A program made the translations under genes and the position numbers. 39,945 nt of DNA, taken from contig JAFEBB010000068.1 in NCBI GenBank assembly GCA_018266075.1, forward strand, positions 1 to 39,945, written 5' to 3'. The DNA is from Deltaproteobacteria bacterium. Lineage in GTDB: Bacteria > Myxococcota > Myxococcia > Myxococcales > SZAS-1. Below the pieces are notes generated by a model that did no database searches, was not told the DNA's origin, and saw nothing but the letters and a program-made list of their open reading frames with translations. Below are positions 18,668 through 26,810 of the stretch, piece by piece; position 1 is the first letter of the stretch, and each line of letters opens with the position of its first letter.

Positions 18668-20107
18668 ATGAACACCGACAACCTGCGCCACCGGCTGGAA
18701 CCCCTGCGCGAGAGCGGCCGCTTCGACGCGGCCCTGCTCGAACGTTTGCACCGCTTCGTCGCGGAGTCCTCCGACGAGGCGCTCTTCCGGGTGAACCCGG
18801 TGTCCTTTGCGCGCGATCAGAAGATCAGCGAGCGCGACGCCATCGACCTCTTCGTGCACGCCACCCGCGCGGGCCTCTTTGACTTCGCCTGGGGCTTGCT
18901 CTGCCCCATCTGCGGCAGCTTCATCACCACGCCGGGCGGGCTGCGGCACCTGTCGCAGGACCGGGTGTGCGGCATGTGCGGCGTGGAGGCGGGCGAGACC
19001 CTCGACGACGGCGTGGAGGTCACCTTCACCATCAACCCCGCGGTACGCCCCATCCGCTTCCACGGGACCTGGGTCGGCCAGGCCGCGGGCGAAGGTCTGC
19101 TCGATGACGCCCTGCGCATCTACTTCAGCCACGCCGTGGACCTGGGCAGCGAGATCACGGACTTCTTCCGCCGCTCGGCGGTGACGATGGCGATCATCCC
19201 GCGCACCACCTCGCAGGTGCTGCGCCTCGACCTCGACCCGAACCGCCGGGGTGAGTGGCGCCTCATTGCGCCCTCGCTGCACGCGGTGGCGGTGGTGGAG
19301 CTGGATCCCGAGGCCCCCAGCAAGGCCGACGTCCAGATCGACGACGGGCGGATGATCCCCGAGACGCTCAAGCTCAAGCCCGGCCCGGTGGAGCTCACCA
19401 TCTCCCAGCGCACCGACGCCAGCGAGCTCATCCTCGGTGTGCTCTGCCTGGACTACGAGAGCTTGGGCGAGCCGCAGCCCCGCGAGTTCGACCTCGCCCA
19501 CGTGCCGTTCCTCACCGGCAAGCGGCTGTTGTCGACGCAGAGCTTCCGCGAGCTCTTCCGCACGGAGACCCTGCCGCCCGATGGCTCGCTGGAGATCCGC
19601 GCGCTGGCCATGCTCTTCACCGACCTCAAGGCGTCGACGCAGCTCTACGAGCGGGTGGGCGATCTCAAGGCCCTGGCGCTGGTGCGCGAGCACTTCCAGC
19701 TGTTGCGCGACGTGGTGGCCAAGAACGAGGGCGCGGTGGTGAAGACCATCGGCGACGCGGTGATGGCCACGTTCACCGACCCGGTGAAGGCCACGGCCGC
19801 CGCGGTGGAGATGCACGAGGCGCTGGAGAAGGTGCCCGAGCTGCAGCTCAAGGTGGGGCTCCACGTGGGCCCGTGCGTGGCCATCGACTCCAACGAGCGC
19901 CTCGACTACTTCGGGCAGACGGTGAACATCGCCGCGCGCGTGCAGGCGCTCGCCGAGGGCCGCGAGGTGGTGATCACGGACCATGTGCTCAAGTCGCCGG
20001 GCGTGGCGGAGATCATGAAGGCGGCCTCGCTGCCGCTGGCGCGCGAAGAGGCGCGGCTCAAGGGCATCGACCAGCCGGTCATCGTTCACCGCACCACCAT
20101 CACCTGA
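18668..20107 (+). CDS. Class III adenylate/guanylate cyclase with N-terminal DUF5939
   Basis: The ATG at 18668 (MNTDNLRHR) gives 479 residues. Residues about 30-300 match the DUF5939 region that precedes many class III cyclases, and include two CxxC knuckles (Cys79/82 and Cys101/104) suggesting bound zinc. The catalytic domain (about 310-475) has metal-binding Asp319 (LFTDLKAST) and Asp363 (KTIGDAV), substrate-selecting Lys359 and Asp413 (LDYFG), and transition-state Asn420 and Arg424 (TVNIAAR). The Lys/Asp pair favours ATP, hence cAMP. No membrane segment is seen, so it is probably cytosolic and perhaps gated by the zinc-ribbon region. The CNB protein at 7573-8085 is a possible effector. Confidence 0.9.
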   Translation: MNTDNLRHRLEPLRESGRFDAALLERLHRFVAESSDEALFRVNPVSFARDQKISERDAIDLFVHATRAGLFDFAWGLLCPICGSFITTPGGLRHLSQDRVCGMCGVEAGETLDDGVEVTFTINPAVRPIRFHGTWVGQAAGEGLLDDALRIYFSHAVDLGSEITDFFRRSAVTMAIIPRTTSQVLRLDLDPNRRGEWRLIAPSLHAVAVVELDPEAPSKADVQIDDGRMIPETLKLKPGPVELTISQRTDASELILGVLCLDYESLGEPQPREFDLAHVPFLTGKRLLSTQSFRELFRTETLPPDGSLEIRALAMLFTDLKASTQLYERVGDLKALALVREHFQLLRDVVAKNEGAVVKTIGDAVMATFTDPVKATAAAVEMHEALEKVPELQLKVGLHVGPCVAIDSNERLDYFGQTVNIAARVQALAEGREVVITDHVLKSPGVAEIMKAASLPLAREEARLKGIDQPVIVHRTTIT

Positions 20108-20151
20108 GCCTGACGCCCTCGCCGAATGCGGTCGCCGCGGCTGCCGCGCTT

Positions 20152-20160
20152 TGCTAGCTT
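20152..20160 (+). promoter_or_regulatory. Extended -10 element of gcvH
   Basis: TGCTAGCTT lies 23 nt before the gcvH ATG, leaving a leader with GAGGGAGCC. It shares TTGCTA with the gcvT promoter and so may give similar expression. Confidence 0.4.
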
Positions 20161-20183
20161 GCGCCCGCAACCCCGAGGGAGCC

Positions 20184-20576
20184 ATGGGCGCCTACCCCAA
20201 CGACCGCAAGTACACGAAGGACCACGAGTGGGCCCGCGTCGACGGCAACGTCGCCACCGTGGGCATCACCCAGTACGCGCAGGAGAGCCTGGGCGACGTG
20301 GTCTACGTGGAGTTGCCCAAAGTCGGCGCCGCCGTCACCGCCGGCCAGCAGTTCGGCGTGGTGGAGAGCACCAAGGCCGTCTCCGAGCTCTTCGCGCCGC
20401 TCTCGGGCAAGGTCACCGCCGTGAACGACGCCGTGGTCGACGCCCCCGAGAGCCTCGCCAAGGATCCCCACGGCGAGGGCTGGATGATCAAGGTCGAGCT
20501 CAGCAAGCCCGCCGAGCTCTCCGGCCTGATGGACGCGGACGCCTACGAGAAACACGTGGCCGCTTCGGCCCACTAG
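20184..20576 (+). CDS. gcvH: Glycine cleavage system H protein
   Basis: GcvH carries the lipoyl arm that shuttles the aminomethyl intermediate between the P, T and L proteins. From the ATG at 20184 (MGAYPNDRKYTKDHEW) it is 130 residues, the normal size. The lipoylation site is Lys64 in VVESTKAVSE, and GITQYAQESLGDVVYVELP is typical. The leader GAGGGAGCC-ATG is the same as that of gcvT. It is followed 34 nt later by the rhodanese-like gene on the same strand, so it may head a longer transcript with the rhodanese/MauE/TPR genes, although no functional link is known. Confidence 0.97.
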   Translation: MGAYPNDRKYTKDHEWARVDGNVATVGITQYAQESLGDVVYVELPKVGAAVTAGQQFGVVESTKAVSELFAPLSGKVTAVNDAVVDAPESLAKDPHGEGWMIKVELSKPAELSGLMDADAYEKHVAASAH

Positions 20577-20610
20577 TTACCGGGAAGCGTTCGCGCCCTC
20601 GCGCGTTGGA

Positions 20611-21144
20611 ATGGCCATGCGGCTTCTGCTCCAGATGGCGGGCATCGCCGCCGCGGGGAGCGCGCTGGGGCTGGGGCTGAACCTGGCCTCGCCCGCGCCT
20701 GCGCGCCTGGGCACGCCCGTCTACGCCGCCGCCGAGCAAGAGGGCGCCACCTGCAGCGCGCCCCACGGCTCGCCCGGCGAGGCCCACGACTTCCCGCGCA
20801 TCTCCCGGCAGCAGGCGAGCGGGCTGTGCAGCGCCTGCACGGCGGGCTTCGTCGACGCGCGCCCGGCCAGCGAGTTCGCCAAGGGCCACGTGCCGCACGC
20901 CTTCCACCTGCCGCCGCACGGCCACGGCGACGAGGTCGCGGCGGTGAGCGAGCTCAAGAAGTTCGGCACCGTGGTCGTGTACGACTCGGGCTCGGGCTGC
21001 GATCTGGCGGAGAAGGTCGCCAGCCACTTGAAGGATGAAGGCCTGCACGACGTGCGCATCCTCGATGGCGCCTGGCCAGCCTGGGAGGCGGGCGGCGAGC
21101 CCGCGGAGAGCGGCGCCTGCGAGGCCTGCGGAGGCAGCCCATGA
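20611..21144 (+). CDS. Exported rhodanese-like protein lacking the catalytic Cys
   Basis: The 177-residue product begins with a hydrophobic segment (residues 3-27) that is a signal or anchor, then a rhodanese-like fold (about 62-165) with FVDARPASEFAKGHVPHAFHLP and RILDGAWPAWEAGGEP. The active-site loop that usually reads C-x-x-G-x-R has Asp125 where the cysteine belongs (VVVYDSGSGCD); Cys130 lies five residues later. Two CxxC pairs are extra: Cys73/76 (CSAC) and Cys170/173 (CEAC) near the C-terminus. Sulfurtransferase activity of the normal kind is therefore unlikely; metal or disulfide chemistry is possible. The TGA overlaps the ATG of the MauE-like gene by 4 nt, showing translational coupling. 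An ATG two codons later is equally plausible. Confidence 0.8.
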   Translation: MAMRLLLQMAGIAAAGSALGLGLNLASPAPARLGTPVYAAAEQEGATCSAPHGSPGEAHDFPRISRQQASGLCSACTAGFVDARPASEFAKGHVPHAFHLPPHGHGDEVAAVSELKKFGTVVVYDSGSGCDLAEKVASHLKDEGLHDVRILDGAWPAWEAGGEPAESGACEACGGSP

Positions 21145-21599
21145 GCCGCAAGGTCGTGGTCCTGCTCCTGCGCATCACCCTGGCGGCCGTCTTCATCTAC
21201 GCCGCGCTGACCAAGCTGCGGGCGGTCGACGCCTTCGCCGAGGAGATCGCGAACTATCGCCTGGTGCCGGCCGCGCTGGTGCCCTGGCTCGCGGCCATGC
21301 TGCCCGGCGTGGAGCTGCTCTGCGGCGCCCTGCTGCTCGCCAACCGCGGCGCCCGCGCGGCCGCGATGCTCCTGAGCGCGCTGCTGGCGGTGTTCATCGC
21401 TGGGCTCTCGCAGGCGCTCTTGCGCGGCATCAACCTCACGTGCGGCTGCTTCGGCGGTGCCGAGGTTGCCACCTGGGGAACGGTCGTCCGCGACGGCGTG
21501 ATCCTGGCGGCCGCGCTGGCCACGGCCTGGGCGAGCGGGATCCCGGCGGATCCCGGGCCAATCGCCTTGACCCCCACGGGTGCGGGTGACAAAACCTAG
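21141..21599 (+). CDS. MauE/DoxX-like membrane protein
   Basis: The 152-residue product has four hydrophobic helices (about 6-24, 45-66, 71-92 and 113-133) and the motif CGCFG (Cys101, Cys103), typical of the MauE/DoxX-like family. MauE assists maturation of the disulfide-rich methylamine dehydrogenase small subunit, and related proteins are linked to thiol or quinone redox chemistry. Here it is coupled by a 4-nt ATGA overlap to the Cys-rich rhodanese-like protein, which suggests that the two form a membrane thiol-redox unit. No methylamine dehydrogenase gene is near. The TPR gene follows after 3 nt. Confidence 0.8.
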   Translation: MSRKVVVLLLRITLAAVFIYAALTKLRAVDAFAEEIANYRLVPAALVPWLAAMLPGVELLCGALLLANRGARAAAMLLSALLAVFIAGLSQALLRGINLTCGCFGGAEVATWGTVVRDGVILAAALATAWASGIPADPGPIALTPTGAGDKT

Positions 21600-21602
21600 C
21601 CC

Positions 21603-22424
21603 ATGGGTCGGGACAAGGACCGCATCGCGCAGTCCGACGAGCACAACTCCCGCGGCATCGAGCTCGCCGATCGCGGCTGGCTGGACGAGGCCGTGAAGGA
21701 GTTCAAGAAGGCCATCGACCTCGACCCGGACTCGGCCCACGCGCACGACAACCTGGCCACCGTGTACGCGGAGAAGAAGCAGTACCGCGACGCCCTGGCC
21801 GAGTACCTGACGGCGATTCGCCTGGAAGGCGACTCGGCCACCGCGCACTACAACCTGGCCTGCTTCATCGCCACCCACGGGCCGGACTTCGCCGTGGCCG
21901 AGTACAAAGAGGCCATCGAGCTCGATCCCGAGTACCCCGACGCGCACCTGAACCTCGGCCTCACCTTCGCCGACCAGGGCCGCATTGAAGAGGCGCTCAA
22001 GGAGTTCCAGACCGCGATCGATCTGGATCCGCAGGACGCCTTCCCGCGCCACGAGCTCGCCGCGCTGCTCATGGACGAGGGCGACTTCCGCGCCGCCATC
22101 ACCCAGTTGAAAGACGTGGTGCGGCTCGAGCCGGAGAACTTCGAAGGGCACCTGGATCTGGGCATCTGCTACGCGCAGAAGGGCTTCTACGCCGAGGCCG
22201 AGAAGGCCTACGCGCGCGCGGCCGAGCTCTCGGGCGACAACCTGCTCCTGAACTACAACCGCGCCGCGCTCTACGCGCTCTGGGCGCGGCCGGACGACGC
22301 CAAGAAGTTCCTCGCCCAGGCCGTGGAGAAGGACGCGCCCAAGGTGCGGCAGTGGCTCGCGGCGGATCCGATGTTCGACTCGCTCAAGGGCGACGCCGAC
22401 TTCGAGAAGCTCGCGCACGCCTAG
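21603..22424 (+). CDS. Tetratricopeptide repeat protein
   Basis: The 273-residue product is made of about six tandem TPR units (roughly residues 12-250), for example SRGIELADRGWLDEAVKEF and HLNLGLTFADQGRIEEALKEF, with the W-LG-Y-A-F-A-P spacing pattern. It has no signal peptide or membrane helix, so it is probably a cytosolic protein-interaction scaffold. It lies 3 nt after the MauE-like gene and is probably the last gene of that operon. Its stop shares CTAG with the convergent endonuclease V-like gene. The partner protein cannot be inferred from sequence. Confidence 0.85.
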   Translation: MGRDKDRIAQSDEHNSRGIELADRGWLDEAVKEFKKAIDLDPDSAHAHDNLATVYAEKKQYRDALAEYLTAIRLEGDSATAHYNLACFIATHGPDFAVAEYKEAIELDPEYPDAHLNLGLTFADQGRIEEALKEFQTAIDLDPQDAFPRHELAALLMDEGDFRAAITQLKDVVRLEPENFEGHLDLGICYAQKGFYAEAEKAYARAAELSGDNLLLNYNRAALYALWARPDDAKKFLAQAVEKDAPKVRQWLAADPMFDSLKGDADFEKLAHA

Positions 22425-22924
22425 CCAGAGCGGGCCAGGCGATCGACCTCACCCAGCAGCGTCGGGATGCGGTGCGCGCCGTGCATCGCGCGCACGCGCT
22501 CGGCCGCGACGCGCGGATCGATTCCAACCGCGGTCACGAAGAGCGGCCGCTTGCCTTCGCCGCGCACGACGCGCTCCGCGAAGTCCGAGCCTCGATACGC
22601 CGTCTTGGCCACGCCGATGACGGGGATCTTGCCGCCGAGCGCGTCGAAGAGGTGCGCGCCCAGGCCCTTCTCGCCCGCGGCGCCCAGCCACACATAGCCG
22701 TCGACGACGATCGCCTCGAGCGGAGGAGCGTCCTTCAGCAGCGCGAGCAGGACCGGCAGCTCGCGCTCGTAGAAGTGGCCGGGCCGGTACTCGCGCGGCG
22801 CGGGCACGCGCACCGTTCGACGATCTGCGGCGACCGCGTCGGTCCACGCGCGGAAGAAGAGCGCGGCGCCGTGGGCGTCGTGCTCGCGGTAGTGGACGTC
22901 GGTGCAGGCCAGCATCGCAGGCAT
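22421..22924 (-). CDS. Endonuclease V-like protein, minimal form
   Basis: The 167-residue product fits a shortened endonuclease V (E. coli about 223 residues), which nicks DNA next to deoxyinosine from adenine deamination. The three metal-binding acidic positions appear kept: Asp in ACTDVHY, Glu in EYRPGHFYERELP and Asp in AIVVDGYVWLG; IGVAKTAYRG matches the conserved Lys region. What is unusual is the loss of the DGHG..HPR signature, here DGYVWLGAAGEKGLGAHL, and of the N-terminal extension. GAGG lies 6 nt before the ATG at 22924; another ATG is 3 codons in. It is divergent from mutY, 15 bp away, which supports a base-damage repair role. Activity on inosine is not certain. Confidence 0.75.
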   Translation of the reverse strand: MPAMLACTDVHYREHDAHGAALFFRAWTDAVAADRRTVRVPAPREYRPGHFYERELPVLLALLKDAPPLEAIVVDGYVWLGAAGEKGLGAHLFDALGGKIPVIGVAKTAYRGSDFAERVVRGEGKRPLFVTAVGIDPRVAAERVRAMHGAHRIPTLLGEVDRLARSG

Positions 22925-22932
22925 GGTAGACC
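22924..22932 (+). promoter_or_regulatory. Candidate extended -10 element of mutY
   Basis: TGGTAGACC lies 7 nt before the mutY ATG at 22940 and overlaps the start of the divergent endonuclease V-like gene. There is no Shine-Dalgarno before mutY, consistent with a leaderless message. Confidence 0.3.
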
Positions 22933-22939
22933 TCGGCCG

Positions 22940-24022
22940 ATGGTCGCACCGGCCCGAAAGCGCGACGCGCTCCCCGACCTGCTCCTGACCTGGTACCGCC
23001 GCGCCCGCCGCGATCTGCCCTGGCGCCGCACCCGCGACCCGTACGCGATCTGGCTCAGCGAAGTCATGCTCCAGCAGACGCAAGTGGTGACCGTCATTCC
23101 CTACTGGCACAAGTTCCTGGCGCGCTTTCCGACCGTGGAGGCGCTCGCGGCGGCCGAGCTGCCCGAGGTGCTCTCGATGTGGAGCGGTCTGGGCTACTAC
23201 TCGCGCGCGCGCACGCTGCATCGCGCAGCCAACGTCATCGCCAGCGCGCACGCGGGCAAGCTCCCGCGCACGGCCGAAGCGCTCCGCGAGCTGCCTGGCT
23301 TCGGGCCGTACACCGCCGGTGCGGTCGCGAGCATCGCCTTTGGCCAGCAGACGCCAATCGTCGACGGAAACGTGGTGCGCGTGCTGGCGCGGCTCTTCGA
23401 GATTGAAGGCGATCCCAGCTCGCGCGAGGTGCAGAAGAAGATCTGGGCACTCGCGGGCGAGCTCGTGCCCAGCGATTCGCCCGGCGACTTCAACCAGGCG
23501 CTGATGGAGCTCGGCGCGACTGTCTGTACGCCGAAGAATCCGACCTGCTTGCTGTGTCCGGTGCGCGCGACGTGCGGCGCGCTGCAGTCGAAGCGCGTGG
23601 ACCAGCTGCCGTCGCCCAAGGCTCGAGCCGCTCGCAAGTCGCTGCGTCGCACGAGCGCGATCGTGCTTCGAAACGAGAAGCTGCTCCTCGGTCGACGACC
23701 GGATGCGGGGCTGTTCGGCGGACTCTGGGAGCTGCCCTCCGTCGACGGCGATCGCGCCGCGCTCGCGGCTGCGCTCGGGCGTGGGTTCACGCTGGGTGAA
23801 GCCGTGGCGACCGTGGAGCGCACGCTCACGCACCGCGACTTGAGCTTCGAGCTCGTGCGCACGCGCGCCCCCGCGCGAATAAGGTCCATCGCGCCGTACG
23901 TGGAGCTGCGCTGGGTCGGCCGCGACGAAGCGCGCGAGCTGGGCATGGCCACCGCGATGACCGCTTGCCTGGAGCACGTCTGGCCGAGCGCGGTTGCGAA
24001 GCGCCGCAAGGCTCGCCGATGA
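22940..24022 (+). CDS. mutY: A/G-specific adenine glycosylase
   Basis: MutY removes adenine mispaired with 8-oxoguanine. The ATG at 22940 gives 360 residues. Catalytic Glu41 (WLSEVMLQQTQ) and Asp142 (TPIVDGNVVRV) are present, with the helix-hairpin-helix LPGFGPYTAGAV (118-129). Four iron-sulfur ligands have exact C-x6-C-x2-C-x5-C spacing (Cys196, 203, 206, 212). The C-terminal MutT-like domain (about 230-345) that recognises 8-oxoG is complete. It starts 15 bp from the divergent endonuclease V-like gene and its TGA overlaps the ATG of the following lipoprotein gene by 4 nt. A mutT gene for the same pathway lies at 32409-32810. Confidence 0.97.
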   Translation: MVAPARKRDALPDLLLTWYRRARRDLPWRRTRDPYAIWLSEVMLQQTQVVTVIPYWHKFLARFPTVEALAAAELPEVLSMWSGLGYYSRARTLHRAANVIASAHAGKLPRTAEALRELPGFGPYTAGAVASIAFGQQTPIVDGNVVRVLARLFEIEGDPSSREVQKKIWALAGELVPSDSPGDFNQALMELGATVCTPKNPTCLLCPVRATCGALQSKRVDQLPSPKARAARKSLRRTSAIVLRNEKLLLGRRPDAGLFGGLWELPSVDGDRAALAAALGRGFTLGEAVATVERTLTHRDLSFELVRTRAPARIRSIAPYVELRWVGRDEARELGMATAMTACLEHVWPSAVAKRRKARR

Positions 24023-24642
24023 TTCTGCGCGTGAATCGCTTTGCCTTGATTGGCCTGCTGCTGCTGGGGTCGTGCGTCCGGACCGACATCGACGACACGC
24101 CCGTCGAGCAGATTCCGGATGGCGGCACGACGACCGTCGACACCGATGCGGGGCCGACGTCGGTGAACTATCCGGTGATTCCATTCACGCCGGGTTCGGC
24201 GAGCTGGGGTACGCCAGAGCCCGGTTGTGATGTCTTCACGCCGGGGCAGGCGCTCCCGGTGACGATCGATGATCATCCCGGCGTGTGCGTGCCGTTCGAT
24301 TGTCTGGCCGACGCGGTTCCGCCGCCGTCGGTGCTTCCGGCCGGGCGGCGCATCTTCTGGGAGTGGACCCCCGGAGATTGGTGGCAGCTTCCCGATGCGG
24401 GTGTCTACGGCGTCCTCGACCAGCGCGGCGGTGGCGTCGATGACGGCGGCTTGCTCGACATCTCGGTCGAGGACGACTTCGCCGACGCGGGCGGCATCGA
24501 CATTCCGGTTGCGGGAGGCACGGTGCAGATCTTCTCCGCGAGCTCCGAGCGGCTGACCGGCCACGCCGACGTGCTCATCGCCTTGCCCGACGCCGGCACC
24601 GGCGTTCTCGACTTCGACTTCAACGCCACCACCTGCCCCTAG
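24019..24642 (+). CDS. Hypothetical lipoprotein, coupled to mutY
   Basis: The ATG at 24019 overlaps the mutY stop (ATGA). The 207-residue product has a lipoprotein signal (MILRVNRFALIGLLLLGSC; Cys19) and then an acidic sequence rich in Asp, Ala, Gly and Pro, with repeated DAG triplets (TDAGP, PDAGV, ADAGG, PDAGT), a composition common in secreted myxobacterial proteins. Three further cysteines occur at about 75-95. No known domain is recognised. The coupling to mutY is probably positional. A strong hairpin terminator follows the stop. Confidence 0.75.
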   Translation: MILRVNRFALIGLLLLGSCVRTDIDDTPVEQIPDGGTTTVDTDAGPTSVNYPVIPFTPGSASWGTPEPGCDVFTPGQALPVTIDDHPGVCVPFDCLADAVPPPSVLPAGRRIFWEWTPGDWWQLPDAGVYGVLDQRGGGVDDGGLLDISVEDDFADAGGIDIPVAGGTVQIFSASSERLTGHADVLIALPDAGTGVLDFDFNATTCP

Positions 24643-24649
24643 AAACGAA

Positions 24650-24675
24650 GAGGCCCGACCTCGCGGCCGGGCCTC
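24650..24675. terminator. Bidirectional terminator between the lipoprotein gene and clpP
   Basis: GAGGCCCG (24650-24657) pairs with CGGGCCTC (24668-24675), with an inner CC/GG step. Reading rightward it is followed by TCGTGCTTC and leftward by TTCGTTTCT, so it can serve both convergent genes. Confidence 0.75.
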
Positions 24676-24698
24676 TCGTGCTTCACGACGCGTGAAGG

Positions 24699-25310
<612 letters not shown>

Positions 25311-25420
25311 TGCTCTCTCCAGAGACGGATGCTGGGCGTAAGGCACAACTTAGGCGCGTGAGCGTCCGCTTGCACGCGGAACTCACCGGCAACCCAAGAT
25401 TGCCTTTTATTCCTGTGGGA

Positions 25421-25436
25421 GGCGCTTCCCAGCGCC
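25421..25436. other. Small hairpin in the tig-clpP gap
   Basis: GGCGCT-TCCC-AGCGCC lies 7 nt after the tig stop in the 132-nt gap before clpP. With no T-run it is more likely an attenuating or stabilising stem than a full terminator. I see no clear clpP promoter in the gap. Confidence 0.35.
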
Positions 25437-25442
25437 GAGGGC

Positions 25443-26729
25443 TCAGGTCTCTTCCACCTTGGCCTTCGACTCCAGGAACGCGATCGTCTTCTCCTCGCGC
25501 AGGCGGATGACGAGCCCCTCGCGACGCTCCGGGCGCTTGAACAGGTCGCGCACGCGCTCCAGCGGGACCTCGTTCTCCTTGGCCATCTCCTCGAGCCGCT
25601 TGTCGATCTCGGCCTCGGTGGGCTCCACCTTCTCCTGCTTGGCCACGGCCTCGAGCAGCAGCGCGCCGCGGACCTCTTCCTCGGCCTTGCCACGCAGCTC
25701 CTCGCGGAGCTTGCCCAGGTCCAGGCCCAGCTGGCGCACGTCGATGCCCTGCTGGGCCATGCGCTCCACGCCGCCCTCGACCATGGCGTCGATGCCGCGC
25801 TCGATCATGGCCTTGGGGCAGTCGAAGGCGTTCTTGGCGATGAGGGCCTGCACCAGCGCGGTCCGGGTCTCGCGGTCCTTCTCGGCCTTGGCGTTCGCCT
25901 TGAGCGCGGCCTCGATCTTCTCGCGCATCTCGGCCGCGGTGGTGCCCAGGTTGGCGTCCTTGGCCAGCTCGTCGTCGATCTTGGGGAGCTGCTTGGTCTT
26001 CAGCTCCTTCAGCTTCAAGGTGATCTTGGCGAGCTTGCCCGCGGCCTGCTTGATGCGGAAGTCGGCGGGGAAGGTGTAGTCGATGGTCTTCTCGCTGCCG
26101 ACCTTCATGCCTTCGACCTGGCCCACCTCGCCGCGGACGAAGTCGCCCTCGGTCACTTCCACCGTGGTGTTCTCGCCCTTGTTGCCCTGGAAGGGCTGGC
26201 CGTCGATGGTGGCGTCGAAGTCGATGACCGCGAGGTCGTCCTTCTGGGCCACGTCGCGGCCGGTGAGCGGGACGGTCTGGGCGAAGCTCTTCTGGACCTT
26301 CTCGATCTCCTCGTCGACGGTCTTCGCGGTGACCTCGTGCTTGCCGCGCTTCACCGAGAGGCCGGTGTAGTCCTTGGCGGTGATGACCGGGCGCACTTCC
26401 ACGCGGGCGTCGTACTTGAAGGGCTCGCCGAGCTTGAGCATGGGCAGCGCGTCGACGGTGGGCGAGCTCACCACGTCGAGCTTCTGCTCCACGATCACGT
26501 CGCGGTAGGTGCGCTCCACCAGCGTCTGGGCCACGTCGGCCTCGACCTGGGCCTTGAAGCGGCGCTCCAGGATGTGGCGCGGAACCTTGCCCGGGCGGAA
26601 GCCCTCGATCTTCACCTGCCGCGAGAGGGTGCGGTACGCGGTGTCGAGCTCGGCGAGCACGCGCTCCGGCTCCACCTCCACGTGGATCTTGCGCTCCACG
26701 GGCGACACGGTCTCGATCGAGCTCTTCAT
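25443..26729 (-). CDS. tig: Trigger factor, ribosome-associated chaperone
   Basis: Trigger factor binds near the ribosome exit tunnel through L23 and shields nascent chains. The 428-residue product has the ribosome-binding signature GFRPGKVPRHILERRF in the N-terminal domain (about 45-60), an FKBP-type prolyl isomerase middle domain (about 150-235, with DDLAVIDFDATIDGQ and EGDFVRGEV) and a helical C-terminal domain. GGAG lies 9 nt before the ATG. A good promoter (TTGACG-N17-TATTTG) is placed about 33 nt upstream. clpP follows on the same strand after 132 nt. Confidence 0.97.
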   Translation of the reverse strand: MKSSIETVSPVERKIHVEVEPERVLAELDTAYRTLSRQVKIEGFRPGKVPRHILERRFKAQVEADVAQTLVERTYRDVIVEQKLDVVSSPTVDALPMLKLGEPFKYDARVEVRPVITAKDYTGLSVKRGKHEVTAKTVDEEIEKVQKSFAQTVPLTGRDVAQKDDLAVIDFDATIDGQPFQGNKGENTTVEVTEGDFVRGEVGQVEGMKVGSEKTIDYTFPADFRIKQAAGKLAKITLKLKELKTKQLPKIDDELAKDANLGTTAAEMREKIEAALKANAKAEKDRETRTALVQALIAKNAFDCPKAMIERGIDAMVEGGVERMAQQGIDVRQLGLDLGKLREELRGKAEEEVRGALLLEAVAKQEKVEPTEAEIDKRLEEMAKENEVPLERVRDLFKRPERREGLVIRLREEKTIAFLESKAKVEET

Positions 26730-26761
26730 GACACTCTGCTCCAGGCGGATTGGGGGCGGGT

Positions 26762-26790
26762 CAAATAGGTGAGGGCAGGCGAGGCGTCAA
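26762..26790 (-). promoter_or_regulatory. sigma70-type promoter of tig
   Basis: Minus-strand TTGACG (26790-26785), 17-nt spacer, TATTTG (26767-26762). The transcription start is predicted near 26755, giving a 26-nt leader with GGAG. It is one of the two best -35/-10 pairs in the window. Confidence 0.6.
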
Positions 26791-26810
26791 GCGCCTGCGA
26801 CCAAGTTCTG

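Noticed and set aside
25311-25442. A separate clpP promoter in the tig-clpP gap
   Set aside because: No -35/-10 pair with acceptable spacing was found; TTGGGT-N17-TGCAAG is too weak to report.
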